Shown one piece after another: positions 41,715 to 52,583 of a stretch of 64,000 bases of DNA; positions within the stretch are counted from its first letter, which is position 1, and each line of letters begins with the position of its first letter. This DNA comes from Sphingomonas sp. BK345. GTDB lineage: Bacteria > Pseudomonadota > Alphaproteobacteria > Sphingomonadales > Sphingomonadaceae. A program made the translations under genes and the position numbers. The DNA lies in assembly GCF_014193845.1 (NCBI RefSeq), contig NZ_JACHZX010000001.1, forward strand, positions 434,001-498,000, in the 5' to 3' direction. Under the pieces are notes generated by a model. It was not told the DNA's origin, did not search any database, and was given only the letters and a program-made list of their open reading frames with translations.

Positions 41715-43445
41715 TCACGCCGCCGCGGCCGCCTCCGTCTCGGCGACGGCGCGGTAGCGGCGGCGCAGCGTGATCTTGTCGATCTTCTCCGTCCCCAGCC
41801 GCGGCAGCGGCGCGTCCTCGATCCAGAGCCGCGCGGGCACCTTGAAGGCGGCGACATGCTGCGCGAGGAAAGCGAGCAGGTCCTCGCACGTCACCCCGCC
41901 CGGCTCGCTCAGATGCACCACCGCCCCCGGCACCTCGCCATAGCGCGCGTCCGCCAGCCCGAACACCGCCGCCTCGGCCACCAGCGGATGCGCGTAGAGC
42001 GCCGCCTCGACCTCCTGGCAGCTGATGTTCTCGCCGCCGCGAATGATGATGTCCTTCTTGCGGTCGACGATGAAGAGATAGCCGTCTTCGTCGAGATAGC
42101 CGAGGTCGCCGGTACGGAAGAAGCCATCGGCGGTGAAGGCCGCCGCGGTGTCGTCGGGCCGGCCCCAATATTCTTGGAAATTGGCCGCGGAGCGGATGCC
42201 GATCTCGCCGGTCGCCCTTAGCGGCAGCGCGGTGCCGTCGTCGGCCAGGATCGCCAGCTCGACCAGCGGCGCCGAGGCGCGCCCGGCGCTGTCGGGCTTG
42301 GCGATGTAGTTGCTGCGCCAATTGCCCGTGCCGATCGCATTGGTCTCGGTGAGGCCGTAGCCGATCAGCGGCGCGCCGGTCAGCTCGGCGTCGAGCCGGC
42401 GGACATGCTCGACCGGGCGCGGCGCGCCGCCCGCGGCGAAGTCGGTGACGGTCGATAGGTCGTAGCGCGCCCGCTCGGGGTGGTTGACCATCTCGTAGCT
42501 CATCAGCGGCACGCCGACGAAATAGGTCACCTTCTCGCGCTCGATCAGCCGCATCGCCTCTTCGGCGTCCCATTTGGGCATCAGCACCAGCTTGCGCCCC
42601 ATCGCGAAGCTCTGGAGCAGCGTCGGCACCATCGCGGTGACGTGGAACAGCGGCAGGTTGAGCAGGGTCGCTGGTTGCAGCCCCGTCAGCGCCCCGTCCT
42701 GCGCCGCGATACCCATCATCATCAGCGCGGAGGCGAGGAAATTGAACGTCCCTTGCAGCACCTGACGATGGGTCGACAGCGCCCCCTTCGAGCGCCCGGT
42801 CGAGCCCGAGGTGAAGAGGATGGTGGCATGATCGTCCCCGGTCAGGGCGGGCAGCACCGCGCCGGCGCCGTTGCCGAGATCGTCCTCGGCGTGCGCCAGC
42901 ACCTCGGCGAGCGCGGTCTCGATCGGCTGGAGATCGTCGAAGATCTCGACTCGCACCGCCGCCCCGCCCGGGATAGCCGCGAGCCGGCGCGCGCGCGGCG
43001 CGTCGGCGAAGACCAGCGCGACCTCGACCTCGTCGAGCGCGGCGGCCATCTCCTCGGCCTGCCACCAGCCGTTGAGCAGCGTCGCCACGCCGCCGGCCAT
43101 GATGATCGCCATGTAGAGCACGATCCACGAGGGCGAGTTGCGCGCGGCGATCGCCACCCGGTCACCGCGGCGCACGCCATAACCCGTCACCAGCGCGCGC
43201 GCGGCGCGAGTCGCGAGGTCGTGGACGCTGCCGAAGCGCAGCCGCTCGTCGCCGGCGACCAGGAACTCGACGTCGCGGTGCTGCTGGCAGAAATGCGCGA
43301 AATAGGCGGGAAGCGTCGGTGGAGCGGCGGCGATCATCGGCAGCGTCCGACCGAAACGCGCGACCCGTCCGAGGGGTAGCTGGCCACCGTCGCCGGTCAG
43401 CGCCGCCATCACCGCGTCCATCCGCCGGTCGAGCTCGGAAGCCAT
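41715..43445 (-). CDS. class I adenylate-forming acyl-CoA synthetase
   Basis: A 576-residue AMP-forming ligase. Motif A3 is [20 protein letters not shown]5 is [16 protein letters not shown]7/A8 is [20 protein letters not shown] followed by [19 protein letters not shown], and A10 Lys is in [13 protein letters not shown]. The substrate class is probably a fatty or aromatic acid but cannot be fixed. ATG at 43445; a GTG one codon upstream is possible. Divergent from lgt. Confidence 0.88.
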   Translation of the reverse strand: MASELDRRMDAVMAALTGDGGQLPLGRVARFGRTLPMIAAAPPTLPAYFAHFCQQHRDVEFLVAGDERLRFGSVHDLATRAARALVTGYGVRRGDRVAIAARNSPSWIVLYMAIIMAGGVATLLNGWWQAEEMAAALDEVEVALVFADAPRARRLAAIPGGAAVRVEIFDDLQPIETALAEVLAHAEDDLGNGAGAVLPALTGDDHATILFTSGSTGRSKGALSTHRQVLQGTFNFLASALMMMGIAAQDGALTGLQPATLLNLPLFHVTAMVPTLLQSFAMGRKLVLMPKWDAEEAMRLIEREKVTYFVGVPLMSYEMVNHPERARYDLSTVTDFAAGGAPRPVEHVRRLDAELTGAPLIGYGLTETNAIGTGNWRSNYIAKPDSAGRASAPLVELAILADDGTALPLRATGEIGIRSAANFQEYWGRPDDTAAAFTADGFFRTGDLGYLDEDGYLFIVDRKKDIIIRGGENISCQEVEAALYAHPLVAEAAVFGLADARYGEVPGAVVHLSEPGGVTCEDLLAFLAQHVAAFKVPARLWIEDAPLPRLGTEKIDKITLRRRYRAVAETEAAAAA

Positions 43446-43510
43446 CACTCTCTCCGCTTGGGTTTGTGCTTTCCTCCCCTTATGCAGGCGCCATTGAGAA
43501 GGGGAAAGCC

Positions 43511-44413
43511 TTGATCCTGTCCGCCCTCGCCGCCGCCGTTCCGGGTGCCGGCGCCGCCACCGGCCACATCCGTTTCGCCGACCTCGGGCTCCACCCCGAC
43601 GTCTTCTCGATCGGCGTCTTCACGCTGCGCTGGTACAGTCTGGCTTATATCGCGGGCATCGTCGTCGGCTGGTGGTACCTGCTCAAATTGCTGGCCCAGC
43701 CCGGCGCCCCGATGGCGCGGCGCCACGCCGACGACCTCGTCTTCTACGCCACGCTCGGCATCATCCTCGGCGGGCGGATCGGCTATGTGCTGTTCTACGC
43801 GCCCGAGATGCTGACCCGGCCGCTGTCGATCCTGCGGCTGTGGGACGGCGGCATGTCGTTCCACGGGGGCGTGATCGGCACCTCGCTCGGGCTCATCTGG
43901 TTCGCTCGGAAGAACGGGCTCAACTGGCTGCGCGTCCACGATTATGTCGCCTGCGCCGTGCCCTTCGGCCTGTTCTTCGGTAGGCTCGCCAACTTCGTCA
44001 ACGGCGAGCTGTGGGGCAAGCCCGCGAGCGTGCCCTGGGCGATCGTTTTCGAGCGCACGGTGCCGTACGGCGTGCCGGAGCCGGCGCGTCACCCGAGCCA
44101 GCTCTACGAGGCGGGGCTGGAGGGCATCGCCTTGTTCCTGCTGCTCTGGTTCTTCTTCTGGCGAACCGACGCGCGCTACCAGCCGGGCAAGTTGGTCGGT
44201 CTCTTCCTCGCCGGCTACGGCCTGGCGCGCTTCACCGTCGAGTTCTTCCGCGAGCCCGACGCGCAGCTGCGCGCCTTCGCCGAGCACACCGGGCTGCACA
44301 TGGGCCAGTGGCTGTGCGTGCCGATGATCCTGGCGGGCGTCGCGCTGATCGTCACCGCGCCGCGCCGCCGCCGGCGCGTCGAGCCCACCGTCGGGCTGGA
44401 CAGCGTGGCGTGA
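43511..44413 (+). CDS. lgt: prolipoprotein diacylglyceryl transferase
   Basis: A 300-residue inner-membrane enzyme that adds diacylglycerol to lipobox cysteines. Family blocks are [16 protein letters not shown] and [13 protein letters not shown], with [12 protein letters not shown] near the C-terminus. I chose the TTG start at 43511 because AAGGGG lies seven bases upstream; no in-frame ATG fits. It heads an operon lgt-midA-GNAT-pgeF in which every junction overlaps by four bases. Confidence 0.9.
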   Translation: MILSALAAAVPGAGAATGHIRFADLGLHPDVFSIGVFTLRWYSLAYIAGIVVGWWYLLKLLAQPGAPMARRHADDLVFYATLGIILGGRIGYVLFYAPEMLTRPLSILRLWDGGMSFHGGVIGTSLGLIWFARKNGLNWLRVHDYVACAVPFGLFFGRLANFVNGELWGKPASVPWAIVFERTVPYGVPEPARHPSQLYEAGLEGIALFLLLWFFFWRTDARYQPGKLVGLFLAGYGLARFTVEFFREPDAQLRAFAEHTGLHMGQWLCVPMILAGVALIVTAPRRRRRVEPTVGLDSVA

Positions 44414-45429
44414 GCGAGCCGCTGCTCGCCGAGCGGCTGGCGCGCGCGATCACGTTGGGTGGGCCGATCCCGGTCAGCCAGTTCATGGCCGCCGCCAACG
44501 CGCATTATTATGCGACGCGCGACCCGCTCGGCGTCGCGGGCGACTTCACCACCGCGCCCGAGATCAGCCAGATGTTCGGCGAGCTGATCGGCGCCTGGGC
44601 CGCCGACCTGTGGGACCGCGCCGGTCATCCCGCGGTCGCCTGGGTCGAGCTCGGCCCCGGTCGCGGCACGCTCAGTGCCGACGCGCTGCGCGTGATGGCG
44701 CGTGCCGGGCTGACGCCGTCGGTCCACCTGGTCGAGACCAGCGCGACGCTGCGCGCCGCTCAGGCCGAGCGGCTGCCCGGCGCGACCTGGCACGACTCGC
44801 TCAACACGCTGCCGGAGGACGTGCCGCTCATCGTTGTCGCGAACGAGTTCTTCGACGCGCTGCCGATCCGCCAGCTCGTGCGCCGCGCCGACGCGTGGCA
44901 CGAGCGGCTAGTGGCATGCCAGGACACGCTGTTCGTGCCGATCGCGGGTGCCACGGTACCCGACACAATCGTGCCGCCGGCGCTGCGCGACGCCGCGCCG
45001 GGTGCGGTGATCGAGACCTCGCCCGCCAGCGTCGCGGTGATGGCCGACCTCGCCGCGCGGATCGTCGCGCAGGGCGGCGCGGCGCTGGTGATCGACTATG
45101 GCTACGAAGGGCCGGCGATCGGCGACACGCTCCAGGCAGTGCGCGCGCATGCCTTCGCCAACCCGTTCGAGGCGCCGGGCGAGCAGGACCTCACCGCGCA
45201 CGTCGACCTGGCGACGCTGGGGCTGGTCGCCACCGCCTCGGGCGCCCGGTGCGACGGGCCGGTCGGTCAGGGCGCGTTCCTGCGCGCGCTCGGGATCGAC
45301 CAGCGCGCCGCGGCGCTCGGCGAACGAGTGACACAGGATCGCGACCGGTTGGTCGAGCAGATGGGGGAGTTGTTCAAGGTGATCGCCGTGACTCACGACC
45401 AATGGCCGCGCCCGGCGGGCTTCGCATGA
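44410..45429 (+). CDS. MidA/NDUFAF7-family SAM-dependent methyltransferase
   Basis: A 339-residue class I methyltransferase (DUF185). SAM motif I is [17 protein letters not shown]. The conserved N-terminal [18 protein letters not shown] and [15 protein letters not shown] are diagnostic of the family, whose mitochondrial member methylates an Arg of complex I subunit NDUFS2. In bacteria the target is not established. GTG start overlapping the lgt stop. Confidence 0.88.
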   Translation: MSEPLLAERLARAITLGGPIPVSQFMAAANAHYYATRDPLGVAGDFTTAPEISQMFGELIGAWAADLWDRAGHPAVAWVELGPGRGTLSADALRVMARAGLTPSVHLVETSATLRAAQAERLPGATWHDSLNTLPEDVPLIVVANEFFDALPIRQLVRRADAWHERLVACQDTLFVPIAGATVPDTIVPPALRDAAPGAVIETSPASVAVMADLAARIVAQGGAALVIDYGYEGPAIGDTLQAVRAHAFANPFEAPGEQDLTAHVDLATLGLVATASGARCDGPVGQGAFLRALGIDQRAAALGERVTQDRDRLVEQMGELFKVIAVTHDQWPRPAGFA

Positions 45430-45941
45430 TGCCGCGCCCGACGCTCCGTCCCGCGACGGTCGACGATGCCGCCAGCCTCGCCGGCGTGGCGCGCGCCACC
45501 TTCACCGAGACGTTCGGCACGCTCTACTCCGCCGCCGACCTCGCCACCTTCCTCGAGCAGCACACGCCCGAGGACTGGGCGCGCGAGGTCGCCGACCCGG
45601 CCTATGCGGTGCAGATCGTCGAGATGGGGCATGTCGCGGTCGGCTACATCAAGCTCGGGCCGCCCAAGCTGCCCTTCACCCCGCCCGAGGGCGCGATCGA
45701 GCTCCGGCAATTCTACCTGCTCCAGCCGTGGCAGGGCTCGGGGCTCGGGCCCGAGATGATGGAATGGGCGCTGGCCGAGGCGCGCGCGCGCGGGCACCAG
45801 GCGATCTACCTCTCGGTGTTCACCGACAATCACCGCGCGCGCCGCTTCTACGCCAAATACGGCTTCGAGGACGTCGGCCCGTACCAGTTCATGGTGGGCG
45901 ATCACGCCGACGAGGACGTCGTGATGCGCCGCGCGCTGTGA
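45426..45941 (+). CDS. GNAT-family N-acetyltransferase
   Basis: A 171-residue acetyltransferase. The acetyl-CoA-binding motif A is around LRQFYLLQPWQGSGLGPEMM, with the QGSGLG turn. It continues YLSVFTDNHRARRFYAKYGF, the usual motif B. The substrate is unknown. The ATG overlaps the midA stop (ATGA) and its stop overlaps the pgeF GTG, so it is tightly coupled to the operon. Confidence 0.9.
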   Translation: MMPRPTLRPATVDDAASLAGVARATFTETFGTLYSAADLATFLEQHTPEDWAREVADPAYAVQIVEMGHVAVGYIKLGPPKLPFTPPEGAIELRQFYLLQPWQGSGLGPEMMEWALAEARARGHQAIYLSVFTDNHRARRFYAKYGFEDVGPYQFMVGDHADEDVVMRRAL

Positions 45942-46696
45942 CCGCGCCCGAGCCCTTCCGCGCGCGGCTGCTCGGCGCGGTGCCGCACGGCTTCCTCGGC
46001 CGCGTGGGCGGCGGCTCGGAAGGGCTGTACGCCGGGCTCAACTGTGGGATCGGGTCGGACGACGATCCCGCCGCGGTCGCCGCCAACCGGGAGGCGGCGC
46101 TGGCGGCGGTGGCGCCGGGGGCGTGCCTGCTGACGCCCTATCAGGTGCACTCCGCCGACTGCGCCACGGTCGACGCGCCCTTCGCCGAGCGGCCGCGCGC
46201 CGACGCGCTCGCCACCGCCACGCCGGGGCTCGCGCTCGGCGTGGTCACCGCCGACTGCGCCCCGGTGCTGCTCGCCGACCCAGTGGCGGGCGTGGCCGGG
46301 GCCGCGCACGCGGGGTGGAAGGGAGCGCTGGCGGGGGTGACCGACGCCACCGTCGCGGCGATGGAGGCGCTGGGTGCGTCGCGCGAGCGGATCGTCGCCG
46401 CGGTCGGGCCGTGCATCGCGCGCGCCAGCTACGAGGTGGACGGTGGCTTCCGCACCCGCTTCCTCGACGACGACGTGGCCAACGAGCGCTTCTTCGCCGA
46501 CGGGCGCGCGGGGCACGCGCGCTTCGACCTCGAGGGTTATGTCGCTCACCGGCTCGCCGCGGCGGGGGTGGTGCGGGTCGAGACGCTGGGGCTCGACACC
46601 TATGCCGACGAGCGACGCTTCTTCAGCTACCGCCGCTCGACGCATCGCGGCGAGCCGGGCTACGGCCGCCAGATCGCGATCATCGCGGCGGGTTAG
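45938..46696 (+). CDS. pgeF: peptidoglycan editing factor PgeF (laccase-domain, YfiH)
   Basis: A 252-residue multicopper-oxidase-like domain protein. Metal-site motifs are QVHSADCATV, GVVTADCAPVLLAD and AAHAGWKGALAG, with GPCIARASYEV later. E. coli PgeF removes wrongly incorporated L-Ser from peptidoglycan precursors. GTG start. Last gene of the lgt operon; an inverted REP pair follows. Confidence 0.92.
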   Translation: MTAPEPFRARLLGAVPHGFLGRVGGGSEGLYAGLNCGIGSDDDPAAVAANREAALAAVAPGACLLTPYQVHSADCATVDAPFAERPRADALATATPGLALGVVTADCAPVLLADPVAGVAGAAHAGWKGALAGVTDATVAAMEALGASRERIVAAVGPCIARASYEVDGGFRTRFLDDDVANERFFADGRAGHARFDLEGYVAHRLAAAGVVRVETLGLDTYADERRFFSYRRSTHRGEPGYGRQIAIIAAG

Positions 46697-46780
46697 GCGC
46701 TGGCGGCTGCGAGACTCAACGAGCACTACCCCGGCGGACGCGAGACCGTTGCGAAAGCCGCGGCGCGCCCCTTTTTTCCA

Positions 46781-46872
46781 TCATCCCGGACTCGTTCCGG
46801 GATCCACCGTCCCGCGAACTCAGTGCGCGTTGCTCTCGCGATAGGGTGGATCCCGGAACAAGTCCGGGATGA
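46781..46872. repeat. inverted REP pair, TCATCCCGGA/TCCGGGATGA family
   Basis: Arms 46781-46808 and 46845-46872 are near-perfect reverse complements containing TCATCCCGGACTCGTTCCGG and its partner GGAACAAGTCCGGGATGA. It lies between the convergent pgeF and hslU genes. A single arm of a related type is at 53027-53053. Confidence 0.75.
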
Positions 46873-46950
46873 CGGGATGGGCACTGACAAAGGTCGCGTT
46901 TGCCGAAGTGGGGGCGTGAGGGGAAGGACCTTACCCGTCCCCGCCACCCC

Positions 46951-48252
46951 TCACAGCACGAAGCGGCTGAGGTCTGAGTTGCGCGCCACGCTCGCCAGCT
47001 GCTTGTCGACATAGGCCGCGTCGACCACCAGCGCCTCGCCCGCGCGGTCCTCGGCGTCGAAGCTCACCTCCTCGAGCAGTTTCTCCATCACGGTCTGGAG
47101 CCGGCGCGCGCCGATATTCTCGATCTCGCCGTTCACCTCGGCCGCGATCCGCGCCACAGCGCGAATACCGTCCTCGGTGAAGCTCACGTCGACCCCCTCG
47201 GTCGCGATCAGCGCGCGGTACTGCGCCGGCAGCGACGCCTTGGTGTCCGACAGGATCGCGACGAAATCGTCCTCGGTCAGCCCCTTGAGCTCGACGCGGA
47301 TCGGCAGGCGGCCCTGCAGCTCGGGCAGCAGGTCGCTCGGCTTGGCGACATGGAACGCGCCCGAGGCGATGAAGAGGATATGGTCGGTCTTCATCGGGCC
47401 GTATTTCGTTGAGACGGTCGTGCCCTCGATCAGCGGGAGCAGGTCGCGCTGCACGCCCTCGCGGCTGACCGAGCCGCCGCGCACGTCGCTCACCGCGATC
47501 TTGTCGATCTCGTCGAGGAAGACGATGCCGTTGGCCTCGGCGTCCGCCAGTGCGACGCGGCTGACCTCGTCCTGGTCGAGGCGCTTGTCCGCCTCCTCCT
47601 CGACGAGTTTCTCCCACGCCGCGGGCACCAGCAGTTTGCGCCGCTGCTTCGGCCCGCCGCCGAACGCCTTGCCCATCATCTCGGACAGGTTGATCATGCC
47701 CACCGAGCCCTGCCCGCCGGGCAGCTCGAACGGCATCTGCGGCGCCTGCTGGAGCTCCAGCTCGATCTCGGTCTCGGACAGATGCCCGTCGCGGAAGCGC
47801 TGCTTGAAGCTCTCTCGTGTGGCCTGGCTCGAGTCCTTGCCGACCAGCGCGTCGAGCAGCCGGTCCATCGCCGCGGCCTCGGCCTTGTCCTTCACCGCCA
47901 GCCGGCGGCGCTCCTTCTCGAGCCGCACCGCTTCCTCGACCAGGTCGCGCGCGATCTGCTCGACGTCGCGGCCGACATAGCCGACCTCGGTGAACTTGGT
48001 CGCCTCCACCTTGACGAAGGGTGCGTCGGCCAGCTTGGCGAGGCGGCGGCTGATCTCGGTCTTGCCGCAGCCGGTCGGCCCGATCATCAGGATGTTCTTG
48101 GGCGTCACCTCGTCGCGCAGGTCGGGCGCTAGCTTCTGCCGGCGCCAACGGTTGCGCAGCGCCACCGCGACCGCGCGCTTGGCCTCCTTCTGGCCGATGA
48201 TGTGCGCGTCGAGCGCGGCGACGATCGCCTTTGGAGTCAGATTATCGTTCAT
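46951..48252 (-). CDS. hslU: HslU, ATPase of the HslVU protease
   Basis: A 433-residue AAA+ unfoldase. Walker A is [20 protein letters not shown], Walker B is [13 protein letters not shown]. The [14 protein letters not shown] pore region and the C-terminal SDLSRFVL tail that docks into HslV are present. It forms a hexamer that feeds substrates to HslV. Follows hslV by about 66 bases in the same direction. Confidence 0.96.
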   Translation of the reverse strand: MNDNLTPKAIVAALDAHIIGQKEAKRAVAVALRNRWRRQKLAPDLRDEVTPKNILMIGPTGCGKTEISRRLAKLADAPFVKVEATKFTEVGYVGRDVEQIARDLVEEAVRLEKERRRLAVKDKAEAAAMDRLLDALVGKDSSQATRESFKQRFRDGHLSETEIELELQQAPQMPFELPGGQGSVGMINLSEMMGKAFGGGPKQRRKLLVPAAWEKLVEEEADKRLDQDEVSRVALADAEANGIVFLDEIDKIAVSDVRGGSVSREGVQRDLLPLIEGTTVSTKYGPMKTDHILFIASGAFHVAKPSDLLPELQGRLPIRVELKGLTEDDFVAILSDTKASLPAQYRALIATEGVDVSFTEDGIRAVARIAAEVNGEIENIGARRLQTVMEKLLEEVSFDAEDRAGEALVVDAAYVDKQLASVARNSDLSRFVL

Positions 48253-48318
48253 GCAGAATCAAAGCCTTCGTCGGCGAATGTTGAGTAAGTTGTGTCGCTG
48301 GCCGGTGTCGCGCGCGCC

Positions 48319-48885
48319 TCAGCTCGCGCTGTCGAGCGTCTCGATCGTCAGCCGGTCGTTGGTGTAGACGCAGACCTCCGCGGCGATCGCCATCGCGCGG
48401 CGGCTGATCGTCTCGGCGTCCTGCTCATAGTCGACCAAAGCGCGCGCCGCGGCGAGCGCGTAATTGCCGCCCGAGCCGATCGCGGCGATCCCGGCCTCGG
48501 GCTCGAGCACGTCGCCGTTGCCGGTGAGGATCAGCGTCACCTCCTTGTCGGCGACGATCATCATCGCCTCCAGGTTGCGGAGGTATTTGTCGGTGCGCCA
48601 GTCCTTGGCGAGCTCGACCGCGGCACGCATGAGGTGGCCGCCGTGGCGCTCCAGCTTGGCCTCGAGCCGCTCGAACAGGGTGAAGGCGTCCGCAGTGGCG
48701 CCGGCAAAGCCGCCGATCACCTTGCCGTCCCCTAGCGTGCGGACCTTGCGCGCGTTGGGCTTCATCACGGTCTGGCCCATCGAGACCTGGCCGTCGCCGA
48801 CCACGACGACCTTGCCGCCGCGTCGAACCGATAGGATGGTGGTGCCGTGCCAGACCGGCGCGGCGTGTGGATCGTTCCCGCTCAT
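48319..48885 (-). CDS. hslV: HslV, peptidase of the HslVU protease
   Basis: A 188-residue proteasome-like peptidase. The mature enzyme should begin at the first Thr of [20 protein letters not shown], after a 14-residue propeptide, giving the catalytic N-terminal Thr. [14 protein letters not shown] is conserved. Cotranscribed with hslU. Heat-shock control is known for the family, but I see no sigma-32 site that I can defend. Confidence 0.96.
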   Translation of the reverse strand: MSGNDPHAAPVWHGTTILSVRRGGKVVVVGDGQVSMGQTVMKPNARKVRTLGDGKVIGGFAGATADAFTLFERLEAKLERHGGHLMRAAVELAKDWRTDKYLRNLEAMMIVADKEVTLILTGNGDVLEPEAGIAAIGSGGNYALAAARALVDYEQDAETISRRAMAIAAEVCVYTNDRLTIETLDSAS

Positions 48886-49010
48886 GCCGCGCGATATGGG
48901 GAGTGCGGCGGGGTCTCGGCAAGTGTACCCGGAAAGGACGAGATCCTTGATCGACGCTGTGGCGAGACAGCCCGGACCGCGGCATAGCGGGTGCCGGAGA
49001 GTGAGTAGCG

Positions 49011-49199
49011 ATGATAACCGACAGGGACCGGCTGTATTTTCAGAGCCGCGCCGAAGCCGAACTCAAGCTGGCTGCCGAAGCGAAGGATCACGCGGTGTGC
49101 CAGGCGCATTATGAGATGGCGACCCAATACCTCGAGGCGGCGCACGGCGCGCACATGCGCCTGCCGCCCGACCCGCAGCGGATGGCGCGCCACGGCTGA
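49011..49199 (+). CDS. small hypothetical protein
   Basis: A 62-residue helical, charged protein ([20 protein letters not shown], then [20 protein letters not shown]). The tail [11 protein letters not shown] and the repeated Ala-rich helices suggest a tetratricopeptide-like hairpin. Similar short proteins occur in sphingomonads, but I know no function. Divergent from hslV. Confidence 0.6.
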   Translation: MITDRDRLYFQSRAEAELKLAAEAKDHAVCQAHYEMATQYLEAAHGAHMRLPPDPQRMARHG

Positions 49200-49209
49200 G
49201 CTGCTCTCG

Positions 49210-49233
49210 ATCCTCCCCGCTCGCGGGGAGGAT
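49210..49233. repeat. single REP palindrome, CCTCCCCG/CGGGGAGG family
   Basis: Perfect 24-base dyad ATCCTCCCCGC/GCGGGGAGGAT, one arm of the element seen at 38219-38362 and 41569-41706. It follows the small gene and may end its transcript. Confidence 0.65.
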
Positions 49234-49396
49234 CTGAAACGTCGCCGTCGATCTCAGCATAAGATGCTGGCGGCTGTGAGGTGACGACGCGCAGCGCAGT
49301 GATGGTGACCTCATCCGCCCGCGAGATTTATCGCGGATGTGACTTGCCCCGGAGCCGGGCCGTCGCCGACCCGTCGACTCCGCACGCTACTCCGGC

Positions 49397-50068
49397 TCAC
49401 GCCCGCACGTAGAACAGGTGCGTCCCCACCCGCGCTACCTTCACCAGCGAGTTGCGCCAGTACGGCACCATCCAGTCGGTATGGTAATGCGTCGCGCGCC
49501 CCACCTCGGCGTCGACCTCGCCCGCCAGCGCGCGCCGCGCCATCCGCCGCGCGCCGATCCAGCCCGTGCGCACGGGGCGCCGCCCGACCGATCCGTCGCA
49601 GGTGAAGGAGAATTGGCAGCCGGTGTCGCGCGTGGCGCCCTGGTAGACGACGCCGCACACCGTCTTGGGATAGCCGGGCGCGCGCACGCGGTTGAGCACG
49701 ACCTGCATCACCGCGCGCTGACCGCGTCGGTCGTCGCCCGCCTCGTATAGCGCCGCGGTGGCGAGACATTCGACCGCCTGCGCGCGCTCCGCCTCGCCGC
49801 CGCGGAAGCGGTAGCGCGACGCGGTGCGGCGACGCTCGGCGTGGAGCGGGAAGGCCTGGTTGGAGGCGCGCGCGGCCTCAGCGCTCATCCGCGCCGTCGC
49901 GGGGCGCGGCGCGCGCGGGGACCAGCTGTCGAGCCAACCGAGCGTCACCGCCGCCAGCGCGAAGGCGGCGACGATCAGCGGCCACGTCAGCCACGTCCGC
50001 GCGCCGCGCCGGCCGCGCCGACGCGCCGGCCGCCGCCGCGCGGGAGAACGGGAGCGTCGCTGCGCCAT
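49397..50068 (-). CDS. SleB-type cell-wall hydrolase
   Basis: A 223-residue protein with a very basic N-terminus, one membrane helix (WLTWPLIVAAFALAAVTLGWL) and a C-terminal hydrolase_2 domain. The domain has ECLATAALYEAGDDRRGQRA with the catalytic Glu, then VMQVVLNRVRAPGYPKTVCG, CQFSFTCDG and THYHTDWMVPYW. Homologues of Bacillus SleB are lytic transglycosylases. It should act on peptidoglycan from the inner membrane. The start may lie further downstream. Confidence 0.8.
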   Translation of the reverse strand: MAQRRSRSPARRRPARRRGRRGARTWLTWPLIVAAFALAAVTLGWLDSWSPRAPRPATARMSAEAARASNQAFPLHAERRRTASRYRFRGGEAERAQAVECLATAALYEAGDDRRGQRAVMQVVLNRVRAPGYPKTVCGVVYQGATRDTGCQFSFTCDGSVGRRPVRTGWIGARRMARRALAGEVDAEVGRATHYHTDWMVPYWRNSLVKVARVGTHLFYVRA

Positions 50069-50122
50069 CGCCGCGCTGTACCGCGCCGCGCCGCACCGGG
50101 GAAGTTGCCGACCGCCGGTTCG

Positions 50123-50668
50123 CTACCGGCGCGTGAGATGCGCGACGAAGGCCTCGGCGGCGGCCTGGTCGCGGCCGAAGCAGATCAGCGATCGCCGCGC
50201 CACTTCGTGCGGGTCGAGACGGTAGCGCAGCGTCACGCGCCACGCCCGCCAACCGTGCCGCGGCAGCACGCCCGCGATCTGTTCGGGGTCAAGCTGCACC
50301 GTCTGATAGGCGGTGGAGCGATCGATCAGCCATACGAGCGGCCCCTCCGCGACCGCGACCGCGCCGGGTCCAGCGAAGCACCATCGATGCGTGAGCGCCG
50401 TCCCGCTGATCGCAGCGAGCCGTTCGGCCAGCACGTGCGCCCGATGTCGGTCAAGCCGACGCGCGAGATAGAGACATGCCCCGGCGAACGCCGCCAGGAT
50501 GGCCGCGGCGAGCGCGACGCCGCGCCACAGCGCCAGCAGCGACGCCGCGGCCGCCACGGCGGCATAGGCGCGGCACTGGCGCGGCCGCCCGTCGGCGCGC
50601 TCGCCCGGGACGAGCGGTACCAGCGCTGGCTCGTGGTCGGAGGGCGGCGCGGCGGGGTGGAGCATCAT
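50123..50668 (-). CDS. hypothetical two-helix membrane protein
   Basis: About 181 residues from the ATG pair MMLHPAAPPSDHEPA. Two adjacent hydrophobic segments (AYAAVAAAASLLALWRGVALAA, AILAAFAGACLYLARRL) precede a soluble beta-rich domain (YQTVQLDPEQIAGVLPRHGW, SLICFGRDQAAAEAFVAHL). I do not recognise a named family. Same strand as the wall hydrolase, 55 bases apart, but no proven link. Confidence 0.6.
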   Translation of the reverse strand: MMLHPAAPPSDHEPALVPLVPGERADGRPRQCRAYAAVAAAASLLALWRGVALAAAILAAFAGACLYLARRLDRHRAHVLAERLAAISGTALTHRWCFAGPGAVAVAEGPLVWLIDRSTAYQTVQLDPEQIAGVLPRHGWRAWRVTLRYRLDPHEVARRSLICFGRDQAAAEAFVAHLTRR

Positions 50669-50768
50669 CCTCCATCTTAGCCGCGCAGCGGATCGGCGGC
50701 GGCGCGCGCTCGCCTGATCGGGTCGCGCCGCGTGCGCGCCGGCCACCACGGGCCGGCGCGGCGCCCGC

Positions 50769-51038
50769 TCAGGCCTTGACGTGCTGCGAGATGTACTTGT
50801 TCATCTCGAACATCGTCACCTTGTCGCGGCCGAACACCTTCTTGAGCTTCTCGTCGGCGACGATCTCGCGCTTGTTCTCCGGGTTCTGCAGGTTGTTCGA
50901 CTTGATATAGTCCCACACCTTGCTGATCACCTGGCTGCGCGGCAGCTTCTCGTTGCCGACGATCGCGCCGAGCTCGGCCGAGGGCTGGACGGGCGCGTGG
51001 ATGCCGCCGGTCTTGCCGGTGGTGGTGGTGGTCGCCAT
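50769..51038 (-). CDS. SWIB/MDM2-domain protein
   Basis: An 89-residue stand-alone SWIB domain: LPRSQVISKVWDYIKSNNLQ, NPENKREIVADEKLKKVFG, VTMFEMNKYISQHVKA. Chlamydial and alphaproteobacterial members are nucleoid-associated or topoisomerase-linked in some reports; the role here is unknown. AGGAAGGA ribosome-binding site before the ATG at 51038. Confidence 0.9.
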   Translation of the reverse strand: MATTTTTGKTGGIHAPVQPSAELGAIVGNEKLPRSQVISKVWDYIKSNNLQNPENKREIVADEKLKKVFGRDKVTMFEMNKYISQHVKA

Positions 51039-51213
51039 GTTCTTCCTTCCTGTTCGTGCCGGCCGAGCGGGCCGGTCCTGCGGAGATGTCGCCGTCACGA
51101 CGCGGCGGCGCTGGTGCGCCGGCCCGCGCCGAGTCTCTCACACCGACGATGCGCGAGCGTAACGGTACGCCGCGCACTGGATCGCCGTCGCCGCGCCGTC
51201 TAGGGGAAAAAGC

Positions 51214-51840
51214 ATGAGCGACGATACGCGACACACGCCCGACGACGGCGACCTGGTGGCGGCGACGGGCAAGATCCCCGTTCCCGAGGAGGTGGCCGAG
51301 GCAGTCCGCACCTTGCTGCGCTGGGCGGGCGACGACCCGACGCGCGAGGGGCTGCGCGACACGCCGCAGCGCGTCGCGCGCGCCTGGAAGGAATATTGCG
51401 CCGGCTATGCCGAGCATCCCGAGGTGCATCTCGCGCGCGTGTTCGAGGAGGTGGGCGGCTATGACGAGATCGTGCTGCTCAAGGACATCCCGTTCCAGTC
51501 GCACTGCGAGCATCACATGGCGCCGATCATCGGCAAGGCGCACATCGCCTATCTGCCGCGCGACCATGTCGTCGGCATCTCCAAGCTGGCGCGCGTGCTG
51601 CACGGCTTCGCACGGCGGCTCCAGGTACAGGAGCGGCTCACCGCCGAGGTGGCGGACTGTATCTGGCACAATCTGCGCCCGCAGGGCGTGGCGGTGGTGA
51701 TCGAGGCGAGCCACGCCTGCATGACCGCGCGCGGCGTGCGTACCCCCGGCGTGGCGATGGTGACGAGCCGGATGATGGGCGTGTTCCGCGACGACGACCG
51801 CAGCCGCAAGGAAGTGCTGGCGCTGATGGGCCTGTCGTGA
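51214..51840 (+). CDS. folE: GTP cyclohydrolase I
   Basis: A 208-residue type IA enzyme that opens the folate pathway by making 7,8-dihydroneopterin triphosphate. Zinc ligands are visible in [20 protein letters not shown] (Cys, His) and in [15 protein letters not shown] (Cys). [19 protein letters not shown] is conserved. First gene of the folE-SDR-folB operon; the SDR GTG start overlaps its stop. Confidence 0.95.
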   Translation: MSDDTRHTPDDGDLVAATGKIPVPEEVAEAVRTLLRWAGDDPTREGLRDTPQRVARAWKEYCAGYAEHPEVHLARVFEEVGGYDEIVLLKDIPFQSHCEHHMAPIIGKAHIAYLPRDHVVGISKLARVLHGFARRLQVQERLTAEVADCIWHNLRPQGVAVVIEASHACMTARGVRTPGVAMVTSRMMGVFRDDDRSRKEVLALMGLS

Positions 51841-52583
51841 GCGCGCGGCGCGTGCTGGTGACCGGCGGCGCCAGGCGGCTGGGTGCCGCGATCGCGCGCG
51901 CGGTCGCCGCGGCGGGGCACGTGCCGGTGATCCACTACCGCCGCTCGCGCGACGAGGCCGAGGCGCTCGCCATCGAGCTGGGCGGCGCCACAGTGCAGGG
52001 CGACCTCGCCGACACCGAGGCGCTGCGCGACCTGCTCGACCGCGCCGGCGACGTCGACTCGCTGGTCAACAGCGCGTCGCAGTTCGACTATGACTCGCCC
52101 GCGGCGATCGACCCGGCGCTGGCGGCGCGGCTCCACGCGATCAACGCGGTCGCGCCCGCGGTGCTCGCCGCTGCGCTGGCCGAGCGCGACGGCGCGCGCG
52201 CGGTGGTCAACCTGCTCGACCAGAAGCTCGCCAACCCCAACCCCGATTTCTTCAGCTACACGCTGTCCAAGGCGGCGCTGGCGAGCGCGACCGAGCTGAT
52301 GGCCCAGGCGTTCGCGCCGCGCGTCCGGGTCAATGCGGTGGCGCCGGGGCTAACGCTGCCGAGCGGCGACCAGAGCGACGCCGCCTTCCACTCGGTGGCG
52401 CGCGCCAACCTGCTGTGCCGCCCGGTCGGCGCGGAGAACGTCGCCGCCGCGGTGGTCTATCTGCTCGAGGCGGAGAGCGTCACCGGACAGACGCTCTACG
52501 TCGACGCGGGCCAGCGTTTCTGCCGCAGCGACCGCGACGTCATGTTCACGGGGGGCGAGGGGAGCCGGCACCAGCATGGCTGA
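51837..52583 (+). CDS. SDR pteridine/dihydromonapterin reductase-like protein (FolM type)
   Basis: A 248-residue short-chain dehydrogenase. The nucleotide motif is [20 protein letters not shown], with the TGxxxRxG variant that marks NADPH-dependent pteridine reductases (PTR1, FolM). The catalytic Tyr-x3-Lys is [13 protein letters not shown]. Its place between folE and folB strongly suggests reduction of a pterin or dihydrofolate. GTG start. It could support or replace FolA. Confidence 0.85.
   Translation: MSARRVLVTGGARRLGAAIARAVAAAGHVPVIHYRRSRDEAEALAIELGGATVQGDLADTEALRDLLDRAGDVDSLVNSASQFDYDSPAAIDPALAARLHAINAVAPAVLAAALAERDGARAVVNLLDQKLANPNPDFFSYTLSKAALASATELMAQAFAPRVRVNAVAPGLTLPSGDQSDAAFHSVARANLLCRPVGAENVAAAVVYLLEAESVTGQTLYVDAGQRFCRSDRDVMFTGGEGSRHQHG

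Noticed and set aside
43319..43510. An upstream extension of lgt in the same frame
   Set aside because: It overlaps the start of the divergent acyl-CoA synthetase gene and lacks a hydrophobic or conserved Lgt N-terminus. The TTG at 43511 has a good ribosome-binding site.
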